Positions 47,091 to 57,249 of a stretch of DNA of 64,000 bases are shown here, piece after piece. Numbering within the stretch: the first letter of the stretch is position 1; every line of letters begins with the position of its first letter. The position numbers were made by a program, and so were the translations under genes. The notes under the pieces were generated by a model, which searched no databases, was not told the DNA's origin, and worked only from the letters and a program-made list of their open reading frames with translations. The stretch is from Deltaproteobacteria bacterium (GTDB lineage: Bacteria; Desulfobacterota; Binatia; HRBIN30; CADEER01). The stretch is from the NCBI GenBank assembly GCA_029262455.1, contig JAJCZJ010000122.1, forward strand, positions 25,866 through 89,865. The letters are read 5' to 3'.

Positions 47091-47999
47091 TCAACGGGCC
47101 GCCAACACCAAACCGCCAAAAATCAGCCCGCCACCAACAGCCTGGTACACCGAAATTGATTCACCGAGGATGAATGCAGCCAGAATCGCGGTCACAAACG
47201 GAACACAGTAAATGAAGATGACGGTTCGACTCACTCCGAGCACCCGCATCGCATTCAGATACAATTGACCTGACAGCACCGATGAAAAAATCGCCAGATA
47301 GAAAACCGCCGCGCGGGATCCGGGGCTGGCTGCAATCAAACTCGCAACGGCGGTATCAGGCGCAGCAGCCACCATCATCGCGACGCCCCCGCACCCAAAC
47401 ACGGTGACGTTGATCAGTGAGGCGGGCAACGCAACCACGGTCCTGCGCGAAGCGAGGTTGAAAACCGCCCAAACACATGCGGCGCATAGAGCAATCAAGT
47501 CGCCTGTGTTGAGCCGGGTGACATCGACCAGCACTCCGAGGTCCGCACGCGTGATCACGACGACAGCGCCGACCAGCGCTATCAGGACGGCAATCCAGCG
47601 ACGACCCGACACCTCCTCTCCGACCAACGGACAAAGCGAGTAGGTAATCACCGGCATGAGCGCGACGATCAGGGAAGTATTGGTTGCCGACGTTCGCTCC
47701 AGTGACAACATGAAAAACAGTGGATAGAAGAACCCACCGCAGACGATCATCAACGTCAACGGCCCTGCCACCGGACGCAGAGAGTATGTGCGGGCGTGTC
47801 TGAGGGCGAACGGTACCAAAACCGAACCTGCCAGCAGATAGCGCCACGCCGAAGCAGACATGGGAGAGAACTCGCGCAGCGCCAACTTTCCAGCGATGAA
47901 AGCGCCGCCCCAACCGAGTGTCGCCACCAACAGCCCGAGGTACGCAAGTTTGCGAACGCGGTCCTCCGAGTCGTGATAGGTTAGTGGGATTGCGACCAT
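47091..47999 (-). CDS. EamA/DMT family transporter (YdcZ/RhaT-like exporter)
   Basis: About 302 residues from the ATG at 47999. Ten predicted TM helices in two EamA halves; first half LVATLGWGGAFIAGKLALRE and RYLLAGSVLVPFAL, second half GDLIALCAACVWAVFNLASR and GVSRTVIFIYCVPFVTAILA, ending VGGGLIFGGLVLAAR. Family members export amino acids, nucleobases or small metabolites by proton exchange. The substrate cannot be read. Divergent from the peroxiredoxin gene with a 94-bp promoter gap. Confidence 0.9.
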   Translation of the reverse strand: MVAIPLTYHDSEDRVRKLAYLGLLVATLGWGGAFIAGKLALREFSPMSASAWRYLLAGSVLVPFALRHARTYSLRPVAGPLTLMIVCGGFFYPLFFMLSLERTSATNTSLIVALMPVITYSLCPLVGEEVSGRRWIAVLIALVGAVVVITRADLGVLVDVTRLNTGDLIALCAACVWAVFNLASRRTVVALPASLINVTVFGCGGVAMMVAAAPDTAVASLIAASPGSRAAVFYLAIFSSVLSGQLYLNAMRVLGVSRTVIFIYCVPFVTAILAAFILGESISVYQAVGGGLIFGGLVLAAR

Positions 48000-48093
48000 G
48001 CGCCGGACTCTATCCGGCGCAAAGGCAACCAGATAGGTGTGTTCTACGAAGGTGAGAACAAAACCACCGGCGCACCCTTTAAGGAGGCAGAGG

Positions 48094-48546
48094 ATGACCA
48101 TCGCAGCTGGCAACAAGGCACCCAACTTCACGCTCCCGTCGACCGCGGGAAAGGTCAGTTTGAAGGCCGAGATCGCCAAGGGGCCGGTCCTGCTTGTCTT
48201 CTACCCAGGAGACGACACACCGGTATGCACGAAACAATTGTGTAACTACCGCGATAATCTCGGAGCGTTCCGCGACCTCGACATCAACATCATCGCCATC
48301 AACCCACAGGCGCTGGACTCACATCAAGCCTTTGCCGAGAAGCACAACCTCCCCTTCCCGATCGTCTCCGACGAAGGCGGCAAAGTGTGCGCCGAGTACG
48401 GCGCAAAGAATTTTCTCGGCATGGCAAAGCGCGCCCTCGTCCTCGTCGGGCGCGACGGTATCGTCAAGTGGTCGGACTCCAATCTGCCGATCTTTCACCA
48501 AACGACCGACGACATCCGAGCCGCCATCGAGTCCATCGAACTCTGA
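48094..48546 (+). CDS. bcp: BCP/PrxQ-type peroxiredoxin
   Basis: 150 residues; the ATG follows AAGGAGG by 6 nt. Peroxidatic Cys45 in DDTPVCTKQLC and resolving Cys50 are five residues apart, the 1-Cys-to-Cys spacing of PrxQ. FYPGDDTPVCTK, PIVSDEGGKVCAEYGA and AKRALVLVGRDG are standard. It reduces peroxides with thioredoxin. First of a run of forward genes but spaced from the next by 90 bp. Confidence 0.93.
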   Translation: MTIAAGNKAPNFTLPSTAGKVSLKAEIAKGPVLLVFYPGDDTPVCTKQLCNYRDNLGAFRDLDINIIAINPQALDSHQAFAEKHNLPFPIVSDEGGKVCAEYGAKNFLGMAKRALVLVGRDGIVKWSDSNLPIFHQTTDDIRAAIESIEL

Positions 48547-48636
48547 ACGTTGGACCGCCGCATGGATCCGGGTTAAGCCTTGATCTTTCGATATTTCGCC
48601 TACCAGAGGCCTGAAATTTGAAAGGGATTGCGACCT

Positions 48637-49611
48637 ATGCGTGCAGTCGTTTGCAAGGAGTTTGGCCCGCCCGAGTCATTGGTTGTCGAGGAAGTGCCCG
48701 ACCCACAGGCCGGACCGGGGCAGGTCGTCGTCGAGGTCTCCGCGGCTGGCGTCAACTTTCCGGATGTCCTGATCATTCAGGACAAGTACCAGTTCAAACC
48801 ACCACTGCCCTTCACCCCCGGCGGTGAAATCGGCGGCACCATCATCGAGGTGGGCGACGGAGCCGAAGGAGTCAAAGTCGGCGACCGCATCCTCGCCTCG
48901 ACCGGTATCGGAGCCTTCGCCGAGAAAGTCGCCATCCCCGCCAGCTCCGCGGTTCCAATCCCCGACGAAATGGACTTCGTAACCGCGTCGGCGTTCCTCT
49001 TCACGTACGGTACGTCGCACTACGCTCTCAAAGATCGCGGCAAACTCAGAGCCGGCGAGACCCTGCTCGTTCTCGGCGCCGCCGGCGGTGTCGGACTTGC
49101 CGCGGTAGAGATCGGCAAGGTGATGGGAGCGAAAGTCATCGCCGCTGCTTCCACCGATGAGAAACTCGCGGTGTGCAAAGAGCACGGCGCCGACGAGATC
49201 ATCAACTACACCAACGAGGACCTCAAAAAACGGACGAAAGAGTTGACCGGCGGCCAAGGTGCCAATGTCATCTACGACCCCGTCGGCGGCGACTACGCCG
49301 AGGCCGCGCTGCGTGCCACCGCTTGGGAAGGGCGATTCCTCGTGATCGGCTTCACAGCCGGGATTCCAACCCCGCCGCTCAATCTCGTTTTACTCAAAGG
49401 GTGCGACATCGTCGGCGTCTTCTGGGGAGCGTTCGTCGGCCGCAGCCCTGAGAAACATATGGCCAATGTCGCAGAGCTGATGACTTGGTACAAAGACGGC
49501 AAGATCAAACCGCACGTATCCGGCACCTTTCCGATGGAACGCGCCGCCGAGGCGCTCAACGAAGTCGGCAACCGCAAAGTCAAAGGAAAAGTCGTCATCG
49601 TGCCGAAGTAG
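48637..49611 (+). CDS. Zinc-independent NADPH:quinone oxidoreductase (MDR family)
   Basis: About 324 residues; the ATG at 48637 ([13 protein letters not shown]) is typical, an in-frame TTG lies 9 nt earlier. [16 protein letters not shown] and [10 protein letters not shown] lack zinc ligands, and [19 protein letters not shown] is the NADP-binding Rossmann motif. The family reduces quinones or enones in two-electron steps. It is followed after 50 bp by an acyl-CoA dehydrogenase and probably co-transcribed; such pairs occur in acyl-CoA metabolism. Confidence 0.9.
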   Translation: MRAVVCKEFGPPESLVVEEVPDPQAGPGQVVVEVSAAGVNFPDVLIIQDKYQFKPPLPFTPGGEIGGTIIEVGDGAEGVKVGDRILASTGIGAFAEKVAIPASSAVPIPDEMDFVTASAFLFTYGTSHYALKDRGKLRAGETLLVLGAAGGVGLAAVEIGKVMGAKVIAAASTDEKLAVCKEHGADEIINYTNEDLKKRTKELTGGQGANVIYDPVGGDYAEAALRATAWEGRFLVIGFTAGIPTPPLNLVLLKGCDIVGVFWGAFVGRSPEKHMANVAELMTWYKDGKIKPHVSGTFPMERAAEALNEVGNRKVKGKVVIVPK

Positions 49612-49661
49612 TCTTCGCTGGAAATGATCCGTCCCCTCGAACAACGGAGTTAGTGACCGCC

Positions 49662-50864
49662 ATGCATTTCGACTACAGCGACAAAGTCAAAGATTATCAG
49701 AACAAGCTGGGCGCCTTCCTCGACGAGCACATTTACCCGAACGAGGCGCGCTACGAACAGGAAATCGCCGAAGGCGATCGCTGGCAACCGACCAAGATCA
49801 TCGACGAACTCAAGCCGAAGGCACGCGAAGCAGGACTGTGGAATCTGTTTTTGCCGCACAGTGAAAACGGCCCAGGACTGACCAATCTCGAGTACGCCCC
49901 GCTGGCCGAGATGATGGGCCGCACCGGCATGGCCTCCGAAGTCTGCAATTGCTCCGCTCCGGACACAGGCAACATGGAGGTGCTCGATCGATACGGTTCC
50001 CCCGAGCACAAGGAACAGTGGCTCACGCCGCTTCTCAACGGCGAAATCCGCTCCGCCTTCGCGATGACCGAGCCGGATGTCGCCTCCTCCGACGCGACCA
50101 ACATCCAAGCGGAAATCCGCCGCGACGGCGACGAGTACGTCGTCAACGGCCGCAAGTGGTGGACCTCTGGAGCTGGCGATCCGCGCTGCAAAGTCATGAT
50201 CGTCATGGGCAAGACCGACCCAGACGCGAACATCTACCAACAGCAGTCCATGATCCTGGTCCCGATCGACGCCCCGGGGGTCAAGGTCGAGCGCATGCTG
50301 AACGTTTTCGGCTACGACGACGCTCCGCACGGGCACGCCGAAGTGATCTTCGACAATGTGCGCGTGCCCGTCTCGAACCTGCTCCTCGGCGAGGGACGGG
50401 GGTTCGAGATCGCGCAGGGACGACTGGGGCCCGGCAGGATTCACCACTGCATGCGGGTGATTGGCTTGGCCGAGCGGGCTCTCGAACTCATGTGTCGACG
50501 CTTGATGTCGCGCGAAGCGTTCGGGAAACAGATCGTGCGACACAACGTCTGGCAGCAGCGCATTGCCGACGCGCGTATCGACATAGAGCAGTGCCGCCTA
50601 CTAACTCTGAAGGCCGCCTACATGATGGATACGGTCGGCAACAAAGTCGCCCGCGCCGAGATTGCGATGATCAAGGTCGCCGCTCCGCGCATGGCCTTGA
50701 AGATCGTCGACGACGCCATCCAAGCCTACGGCGGCGGCGGAGTCTGCCAAGACTTTCCGCTTGCACGCATGTGGGCCGGAATCCGAACCCTACGCCTCGC
50801 CGATGGGCCCGACGAAGTCCACAAGAATCAAATCGCCCGCCTCGAGCTCAAGAAGTATATGTAG
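49662..50864 (+). CDS. Acyl-CoA dehydrogenase
   Basis: 400 residues from the ATG at 49662. FAD and substrate regions: [37 protein letters not shown], and [14 protein letters not shown]. The C-terminal four-helix part has [18 protein letters not shown], a dimer contact of this family, and [19 protein letters not shown]. It oxidises an acyl-CoA to the enoyl-CoA, passing electrons to ETF. This ACAD10/11-like subgroup is 400 residues; chain length is not certain. Hairpins lie after the stop. Confidence 0.93.
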   Translation: MHFDYSDKVKDYQNKLGAFLDEHIYPNEARYEQEIAEGDRWQPTKIIDELKPKAREAGLWNLFLPHSENGPGLTNLEYAPLAEMMGRTGMASEVCNCSAPDTGNMEVLDRYGSPEHKEQWLTPLLNGEIRSAFAMTEPDVASSDATNIQAEIRRDGDEYVVNGRKWWTSGAGDPRCKVMIVMGKTDPDANIYQQQSMILVPIDAPGVKVERMLNVFGYDDAPHGHAEVIFDNVRVPVSNLLLGEGRGFEIAQGRLGPGRIHHCMRVIGLAERALELMCRRLMSREAFGKQIVRHNVWQQRIADARIDIEQCRLLTLKAAYMMDTVGNKVARAEIAMIKVAAPRMALKIVDDAIQAYGGGGVCQDFPLARMWAGIRTLRLADGPDEVHKNQIARLELKKYM

Positions 50865-50979
50865 GCTGAGGCATCAGCACACGGCGCCCGCCACTTCTCG
50901 GTTCGAAACTCGTACAACTACCCCTCCCAGGAATCGGAGGTGAGCCGACCGAGAAGGTTCGATGCGAATAATTGAAACA

Positions 50980-51008
50980 GGGGGAGGCGCGGCTACCGCA
51001 CCTCCCCC
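50980..51008 (-). terminator. Terminator of the alcohol dehydrogenase gene
   Basis: Reading the minus strand, GGGGGAGG..GCGG, 3-nt loop and CCGC..CCTCCCCC form a 13-bp stem (51008-50996 with 50992-50980, one U-G wobble), followed by TGTTTCAATTATT. It begins 20 bp after the stop codon. Confidence 0.75.
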
Positions 51009-51028
51009 AAGAGACGACCTGCGGAGCA

Positions 51029-52117
51029 CTATTCGTAAACGATGACACCACGGGCGTTCTGACCCGCTTCCATGTCCTTGATGGCCTGCGGAGCCTCATC
51101 GATGGTGTAGGTCTGGCTGACCATGTCATCGAGGTTGAGCTTGCCGCCGCGGTAGAGGTCGAGCAGCATCGGCATGTCCGAGCGAAAGTTCGTGTCGCCA
51201 TAGAAGCAGCCCTTGATCGTCTTGCCGTCCATCGAGAGCATCAGCGCGTTGAACGGAACGGAGTCCGTCAGCTTGCCGACACCGACGATGGTCGTAGTCC
51301 CACCGCGGCGCGTGGCGTTGTTGGCGGCGATCATGAGATCCGGCACGCCGACGGCTTCAAAACTGTAGTCAGGGCCGTGACCACCGGTCAGCTCCTTGCA
51401 CTTGCCGACGGCGTCTTCGTTGCCGCCGTTAATGGTGTGCGTCGCGCCGAAGTTGCGCGCCATCTCCAGCTTGTTGTCGGCAAGATCGACGGCAATGATC
51501 GTGCTGGCGCCCGCCAAGCGGGCACCCTGAATGATAGAGAGTCCGACCCCGCCGCAGCCGAACACTGAAACGCTGCTCCCCGGTGTGACTCCTGCCGTGT
51601 TGATCACCGCACCGACTCCAGTCATCACACCGCAGCCGACCAAGGCCGCCTTCTCCATCGGGATCTCTTTGTCGATCTTGACGGCCGAGATCGCCGGCAC
51701 GATGGACTCTTCGGCCATGCACCCGAGGAATTGCATGACCAGAAGGTTCTCCTCGCCCTTTTTCACCCGTGAAGTACCGTCGAGCATCAGGCCGGTCGGC
51801 ATCCCAACCGTACAAAATTGCGGCTCGTGGATATGACAGAAATGGCAGTCTCCACACGCTGGAGCGAAGCTCAGTACGACGTGATCACCAACCTCGAATC
51901 CAAGTACGCCTTCGCCAATCTCAGACACGACTCCGGCGCCTTCGTGCCCTAGAACCATCGGCTTGCCGAGCGGCAGAGTCCCGTTGATCACAGATAAATC
52001 CGAGTGGCAGACGCCGGTGGCGCCCATCTTGATGCGCAGCTCACCCGCCTTGGGGCCGTCCAGAGTGACTTCTTCGACCCCATACTGATCGACGTCGCGG
52101 GTTATCAGTGCCTTCAT
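51029..52117 (-). CDS. Zinc-dependent alcohol dehydrogenase (class III-like MDR)
   Basis: 362 residues from the ATG at 52117 with AAAGGAGA upstream. Catalytic zinc ligands are in GVCHSDLSV and LGHEGAGVV and a Cys near VGCGVMTGVG; the structural zinc site is CGDCHFCHIHEPQFC (four Cys). NAD binding is VFGCGGVGLSIIQGARLAGA. It is close in pattern to long-chain/class III alcohol dehydrogenases and oxidises alcohols or formaldehyde-type substrates; which one is unknown. Separately transcribed from the wax ester synthase by a 410-bp gap. Confidence 0.92.
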   Translation of the reverse strand: MKALITRDVDQYGVEEVTLDGPKAGELRIKMGATGVCHSDLSVINGTLPLGKPMVLGHEGAGVVSEIGEGVLGFEVGDHVVLSFAPACGDCHFCHIHEPQFCTVGMPTGLMLDGTSRVKKGEENLLVMQFLGCMAEESIVPAISAVKIDKEIPMEKAALVGCGVMTGVGAVINTAGVTPGSSVSVFGCGGVGLSIIQGARLAGASTIIAVDLADNKLEMARNFGATHTINGGNEDAVGKCKELTGGHGPDYSFEAVGVPDLMIAANNATRRGGTTTIVGVGKLTDSVPFNALMLSMDGKTIKGCFYGDTNFRSDMPMLLDLYRGGKLNLDDMVSQTYTIDEAPQAIKDMEAGQNARGVIVYE

Positions 52118-52527
52118 CGTGTCTCCTTTTTCACGTCTCGCCCCGTCCGCGCGCACGCGTCACCGACGGCCGGCAATCCGTTTTCTTCCTTGTCTCCCGC
52201 CCCCGCTACGCAGAGCGCGCTCCGATGGGCTCGGCGCCGAGGGCGCATTGATTCAAATGCGAACCAACATTCATAGGACAAAGCACGAATACCGCGCTAC
52301 CCCTGGGGCCATTCGGACGGGGGGATCAAACCAACGAGGCTGACGGCGAAAAATCGTCCGGAGGAAAGCCGCGGGGGGAGAACTAGCTCCGCAACCCTCC
52401 TCCGAACTTAGGCCTGAGGGGACAGGCCGCGCCAGTGCTCGCACCGGCACGCTACATCAACACGAGCGCGGGCGGGATGGTTCCATCAACCCAAAAAAAT
52501 ATGGGCTGTGTCTCTCGGCTGGAATCA
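52118..52527. other. 410-bp gap between wax ester synthase and alcohol dehydrogenase
   Basis: No gene. It contains a short hairpin GGCCTG-AGGGGA-CAGGCC (about 52415) and the ADH promoter somewhere upstream of the AAAGGAGA site. I see no riboswitch or tRNA. Confidence 0.5.
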
Positions 52528-54012
52528 TCAGCCAGTGCGGCGCAGCGGTGCGTTCGGGATGGAGCCTTTCGCCACCGACTTCCGCGCCGGCTTGCGACGG
52601 CTCTGGGGCGCCTTCAGGCGGCCTTTCTTCGCAGCCACGCGAAGCTCGCTAAAGGACTCCTCGACAAATCCACACAGAATCTCGACGTCGGGCACGAGAT
52701 CCCAATCGGCCGCAATGCCCCAAAACAACGTGTCGCCGTACGAGAACAACGCAATACCGAGACCTTGGTCGGCAAAGAGCGGCACGTGCGGGTAGGCCTC
52801 GACCATCTTTGAATCGAGCAAGAACAGCGACTCGCGCGGGCCCGGCACGTTGGTCACGATCGAATTGTAGAGATGTGACTGATTGATCAGCCGGGCTCCC
52901 AAGTTGAGGATATTGCCCGTCGTCAGCTCGGCCGCCTCGGTCAACATCTGTGCGCCCCAAGCCTGATCATCGTCCTTGAGAGATCGCGTCGTCTTGGCAA
53001 TCGCGTTGTAGCGACCCAGCGGCATCGCCTCGGGCGTCGGCAGATCGACCATCCAGGCCGAAACCCGATTCCCTCCCTGATCACCCCGACCGCGAACGCT
53101 AACCGGAACAACCACCCGCAGCGGATCCTTCGTCGCTTCGCCGCGGTGCACCTGAAAGCGCCGCATCGCTCCAGCAACGACGGTCAGAACGACATCATTC
53201 AGCGTTCCCCCAAGGCTCTTCTTGATTTCCTTGATGCTGGCGATCGGAGTCTGAGTCCAACCGATTCGTCGATGCGGGCCGATCGGTCGGTTGAACGATG
53301 TCGCCGGCGGGCCCGAGGCACCGGCACGCAGAAGGTTCCACAGCGTCCCGAAGCGCCGCGGCAACTCTGCCCGCAGCTCGCCCGGCTGAGCGGCCGCTTG
53401 ACCAATTCCGCGCAGAAGTGCGCCTGACTTTCTCACCCGGCGACCAAGCTCGTCGCGTAGCAACTCGCCATCGGTCGGCGCCGATCGCGGCTTCCAGCGC
53501 TGCGCGGCGGCAACCTTCCGCGATGCTTCTGTCCCCAGCAGCGCCGCGAGAATGTCGACTCCGGCAACGCCGTCGACCATGCAGTGGTGAACCTTGGTCA
53601 ACATCGCATAACGACCACCACTCAGTCCCTCAATGAACCAGCTCTCCCAGAGCGGTCGTTCGCGATCGAGCGGGCGCTCGAGAATCTCCGCACAACGGCG
53701 CTGCAGCTGTTTCATCGTCCCGGGACGCGGCAAGCTGGTGTGACGGACATGATATTCGAGCTGAAAGTGCGCGTCGTCGACCCATACGACGTCACCGGTC
53801 ATCGGAATCAACCGCACCTTCTGACGGTAGCGCGGCACGAGGTGCAGTCGCGACCCGACGTAACGCCGGACCTTGGCAATGTCGAGGCCCTTCGGTCCGC
53901 AAATCGTTCCTGATTCGAAGATCGTTACGAGGGCGATGTGCATGTAGGTGTTCGGCGTCTCGAATGCCAGAAACGTCTCATCAAGCGCCGACAATCTTTC
54001 ATAGCTCGACAT
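52528..54012 (-). CDS. Wax ester synthase/diacylglycerol acyltransferase (WS/DGAT)
   Basis: 494 residues. Catalytic HHxxxDG is VHHCMVDGVAG (His142-His143, Asp147). Further family boxes are NDVVLTVVAGAMRRF, VSVRGRGDQGGNRVSAW and the C-terminal NVPGPRESLF. It esterifies fatty alcohols or diacylglycerol with acyl-CoA to make storage lipid; it is membrane-associated. The Lys/Arg tail (RRKPARKSVAKG) may bind lipid. A storage-lipid enzyme fits the PlsB and lipase genes elsewhere in the window. Confidence 0.94.
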   Translation of the reverse strand: MSSYERLSALDETFLAFETPNTYMHIALVTIFESGTICGPKGLDIAKVRRYVGSRLHLVPRYRQKVRLIPMTGDVVWVDDAHFQLEYHVRHTSLPRPGTMKQLQRRCAEILERPLDRERPLWESWFIEGLSGGRYAMLTKVHHCMVDGVAGVDILAALLGTEASRKVAAAQRWKPRSAPTDGELLRDELGRRVRKSGALLRGIGQAAAQPGELRAELPRRFGTLWNLLRAGASGPPATSFNRPIGPHRRIGWTQTPIASIKEIKKSLGGTLNDVVLTVVAGAMRRFQVHRGEATKDPLRVVVPVSVRGRGDQGGNRVSAWMVDLPTPEAMPLGRYNAIAKTTRSLKDDDQAWGAQMLTEAAELTTGNILNLGARLINQSHLYNSIVTNVPGPRESLFLLDSKMVEAYPHVPLFADQGLGIALFSYGDTLFWGIAADWDLVPDVEILCGFVEESFSELRVAAKKGRLKAPQSRRKPARKSVAKGSIPNAPLRRTG

Positions 54013-54204
54013 TGCCCGATCTCCTTTCGCACCAATTGAGATGAAAAGAAGAGCAACAAAGATGCCACGCGCGCTGGTTCAGCCGTATGATTCAGCGTCG
54101 GCCAAAGAGGTCGGTCAAGCCTCGCCCCGCCGCACAAACATTGAGCAGCAGGCGAGGAATTGAGCAGGTCGGTATGAGCAGGTCGGTAAAGGCCGCGACT
54201 CAGG

Positions 54205-55392
54205 CTAGACGTTCGAAAAGATCTCGGCGCCACCGACTAATGTTCCAATCGTACTGCCGAGGTTGGTCAGGAAGAAGACCAAAAAAATCCGCAGCAGCCT
54301 GTTTCCCCACCATTTCGACGGTGAGCGCATGTCCGACATGACCGACTGAAGCTCGTGCACAACCGGCGGGCGGAGGTAGGTTTGGGCAAAGGCCGCAACA
54401 TACCCGGCACCGATCACCGGCGTCAGGCTGGTAATCGGCGCTGCAACAAACGCGCACACGATCGTCAACGGATGCGCCAGTGCCAGGATTGAACCAAGCA
54501 TCGCCGGGAACCCGTTGGCTAAGACCCAAAAGACCGCGTTATCGCTGGCTTCCTCGATCCCCTGGCTAACCCCGATCCAGGCGATCGCACTCAAAATCAG
54601 AAGCGGCACGCCCCATCCAACCCATTTGATGACCCCCGACGACGGCGGCACCTCGTCGAGTGCCTCGAGCCCTACAGGAGTCGCGGTTTCGAGGATCCGC
54701 TTGACCCCTTTTAAATGGCCCGCTCCGAGCACGGCAACCACGCGCGCACCCTCGGAGTGGCGAATTTTCTCGGCCAGGTACGCATCCCGCTCGTCGATCA
54801 GGACCGACTTCAAAGTCGGAAACTCGGTGCCAAGCTCATCCAGTAGGGCCGAAACGACATCCTGCTTGCGAAGCTCGCGCAGGTCATCCTCGCTGATGTC
54901 CGGTGAGTCGAAGAGAGAGGCGAACATCGCCCCGATCAATTGAAACTTGCGCCAAAGGGAAAGAGCTCCCCAGGCGCGCTTCAACGTGATCCGTATGTCC
55001 CGGTCGCACAGCGACACCGGGATACCGTTGTCTTCGGCGGCTCGCGCTGCCGCCAACAACTCGGCCCCGGGCTTGACCCCGAGCTTACCGCCGAGCTGTT
55101 TCTGGTAGGAGGCTAGGATCAGATTGAAAATCAGCGTGCTCAGCTGCTTTCGCCGCAACACCTCGCGCAGGTCGAGCGATTCGAACTTTTCCTCGCTACG
55201 CAGCGCTTCGTAGCGCCGATCATCCAACTCGATACAGACACAATCGGGCTTTTCCGACTCGATGACCTGGCGCGCGAGGTCGGCAGACTCTTGCGAAACA
55301 TGGGCCGTACCCACCAGCAAGAACTCGCGATCGCCCTGCCGAACCACCGCGACATCCTTCGCGGCCCTCACATCCCCGTCGATTTCGCTCAT
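54205..55392 (-). CDS. TraB/PrgY family membrane protein
   Basis: 395 residues. N-terminal domain (FLLVGTAHVSQESADLARQV, CVCIELDDRRYEAL, HLKGV) is the TraB/PrgY/Tiki metal-binding fold; Glu and His in GTAHVS and IELDDR are the conserved putative ligands. The C-terminal half has about four to five TM helices (WVGWGVPLLILSAIAWIG; ALAHPLTIVCAFVAAPITSL). Family members affect pheromone processing or are proteases of the Tiki type; bacterial roles vary. Divergent from the ankyrin lipoprotein gene. Confidence 0.85.
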   Translation of the reverse strand: MSEIDGDVRAAKDVAVVRQGDREFLLVGTAHVSQESADLARQVIESEKPDCVCIELDDRRYEALRSEEKFESLDLREVLRRKQLSTLIFNLILASYQKQLGGKLGVKPGAELLAAARAAEDNGIPVSLCDRDIRITLKRAWGALSLWRKFQLIGAMFASLFDSPDISEDDLRELRKQDVVSALLDELGTEFPTLKSVLIDERDAYLAEKIRHSEGARVVAVLGAGHLKGVKRILETATPVGLEALDEVPPSSGVIKWVGWGVPLLILSAIAWIGVSQGIEEASDNAVFWVLANGFPAMLGSILALAHPLTIVCAFVAAPITSLTPVIGAGYVAAFAQTYLRPPVVHELQSVMSDMRSPSKWWGNRLLRIFLVFFLTNLGSTIGTLVGGAEIFSNV

Positions 55393-55567
55393 CCGACGAA
55401 ATCTATCAGATCGAATTGCCGTCAGCTATTGAGGATTGCCTTTTGAGGCAGGAGAGGCCTTTCGGGTCTATGATGTCGCCAGAAAAGAGGTGCATGAGCT
55501 GCGTAGGTACGCGATGTTTGCTACCCAGAGATTCGGATTCAATGAGCCTACGAGAGCGAGGACGGAC

Positions 55568-57223
55568 ATGAGAAGACTTCTGCAGATCGCCACCGCCGTC
55601 GTCGTGGTCAGCTGCGCGATTGCCGGCTGCACCATGGCACCACGCAAACCGCTTCACGATCAAGCAGCGCGTGGTGACACAGAGGCCATCCGAACTCTCC
55701 TGAAAGACGGCGCTGACGTCGAGCGCAAGCGCTGGGACGACGGCAGCAAAGCACTCCACCTCGCCGCCAAGAACGGACACACCGACGTTGCGCAAGTCCT
55801 GCTAGACAGAAATGCCGAGATCGACCCACGGAGACGCCCCGACGGCGCGACACCGCTGCATCTCGCCGCCGCCAATGGGCACACAGCGATCGTCCGCCTG
55901 CTCGCCGCAAAGGGTGCTGATGTCAACTCCAAAGAGTGGAGCGACGGCAGTAGCGCGCTACATCGCGCCGCCGAGGCTGGCGACGAAAACACCGTCGCAG
56001 CTCTGCTCGCCGCCGGCGCAAATGGCAACGCCAAGCGCTGGAATGGATCGACGCCAATTTACGCAGCCGCGGCACGCGGTCAGCAGTCGATCGTCGCGAT
56101 GCTCAAAAAACACGGCGTCGTTGATACCACGGCAAAGCTTCCCGCTGCAGCTAGAGTTCGCGCCGCGGCGCACTCTGGATCGGCCAAAGCACTGGACAGC
56201 GCTCTCGGCACCAATACGCCTCCTGCCGGCACAACCCCTACAACCCGTGCGAACCCCGATTCAGCGGCAGTGAACGCCCCCGGACCCGACGGCGACGCGG
56301 CGCTGCATATCGCGTCGAAAGCCGGCCACGAAAAAGTCGTCGACAACCTGCTCGATCGTGGGGCACGCGTCGATGTCGTCGATCGCGACCAACGTACGCC
56401 GCTTCACCTCGCAGCTGCTGCCGGCCAACTCGAAACAGTCAAATTGCTACTCGCACGCGGCAGCGACATCGATGCACGCGACCTAAAAGGCGCCACAGCG
56501 CTGCACGATGCCGCCGCGCACGATCGCGACGAGGTAGTCCGGGTCTTGCTCGCCGCCGGTGCCGATCCGGCGATCCAAAACTCCGACGGCAAGAACCCCT
56601 TCTTCGAGGCGTGCCACACTGGATCGAGTCGCGCCGCCCAGCGACTCTACCGTTCAGGTCTGGAACGAATCGTCGCTGAGCCTCGACAACGCACGGCCTT
56701 ACACTACGCATCTGTCGGCGGATCCGTCGATATCGTCGAACTCCTTCTCGATCGCGGCGCGAACATCGCAGCCACCGACAGCGACGAATCTACCGCGTTG
56801 CACCTTGCCGCCTACTACGGACACCCCGAAGCGGCGCGACAGCTGCTCGCGGCGGGTGCAGATGCAAATCGGCCGATGCGCAACGGTGTCACCGCGCTGC
56901 AGCTCGCGGCACAAGAGAGCCACGCAACGACCGCGCAAACCCTTATTGAGGCCGGAGCGAACGTCAACGCCGCCGACAGCAAAGGCTACACGCCCCTACA
57001 CGCCGCCGCCTTTGGTGGAGACGCGGTGATCGCGCAAGCCCTGCTCGCCAATGGCGCCGATCCGACTCGCAAGAGCAACGACGGCACCCTGGCCGGCGAG
57101 CTAGCCGGCAGCAACGGTCATCGCGACGTCGTACGCTTGATCCAATCGGCAACCGGCAACAACCCGTACCCAAGCTCACGTCACAACGCAGCGAAAAGAC
57201 GGTTACTCCACCCGACGCATTGA
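55568..57223 (+). CDS. Ankyrin-repeat lipoprotein
   Basis: About 551 residues from the ATG at 55568. Lipobox IAGC. Roughly fifteen ankyrin repeats of the DG..ALHLAA..GH form (for example GSKALHLAAKNGHTDVAQVL, GATPLHLAAANGHTAIVRLL), with a spacer around residues 230-265 rich in Thr/Pro. It is anchored to the outer or inner membrane and very likely binds a protein partner. It shows no enzymatic domain. Nothing next to it suggests the partner. Confidence 0.9.
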   Translation: MRRLLQIATAVVVVSCAIAGCTMAPRKPLHDQAARGDTEAIRTLLKDGADVERKRWDDGSKALHLAAKNGHTDVAQVLLDRNAEIDPRRRPDGATPLHLAAANGHTAIVRLLAAKGADVNSKEWSDGSSALHRAAEAGDENTVAALLAAGANGNAKRWNGSTPIYAAAARGQQSIVAMLKKHGVVDTTAKLPAAARVRAAAHSGSAKALDSALGTNTPPAGTTPTTRANPDSAAVNAPGPDGDAALHIASKAGHEKVVDNLLDRGARVDVVDRDQRTPLHLAAAAGQLETVKLLLARGSDIDARDLKGATALHDAAAHDRDEVVRVLLAAGADPAIQNSDGKNPFFEACHTGSSRAAQRLYRSGLERIVAEPRQRTALHYASVGGSVDIVELLLDRGANIAATDSDESTALHLAAYYGHPEAARQLLAAGADANRPMRNGVTALQLAAQESHATTAQTLIEAGANVNAADSKGYTPLHAAAFGGDAVIAQALLANGADPTRKSNDGTLAGELAGSNGHRDVVRLIQSATGNNPYPSSRHNAAKRRLLHPTH

Positions 57224-57249
57224 GGGACGAAAACGCGCGCCAGACCTCG

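Noticed and set aside
50881..50956. tRNA candidate (GGTTCGAAACTC near 50900)
   Set aside because: No cloverleaf arms or anticodon stem fit; the sequence is an inverted repeat CTTCTCGGT/ACCGAGAAG after the acyl-CoA dehydrogenase.
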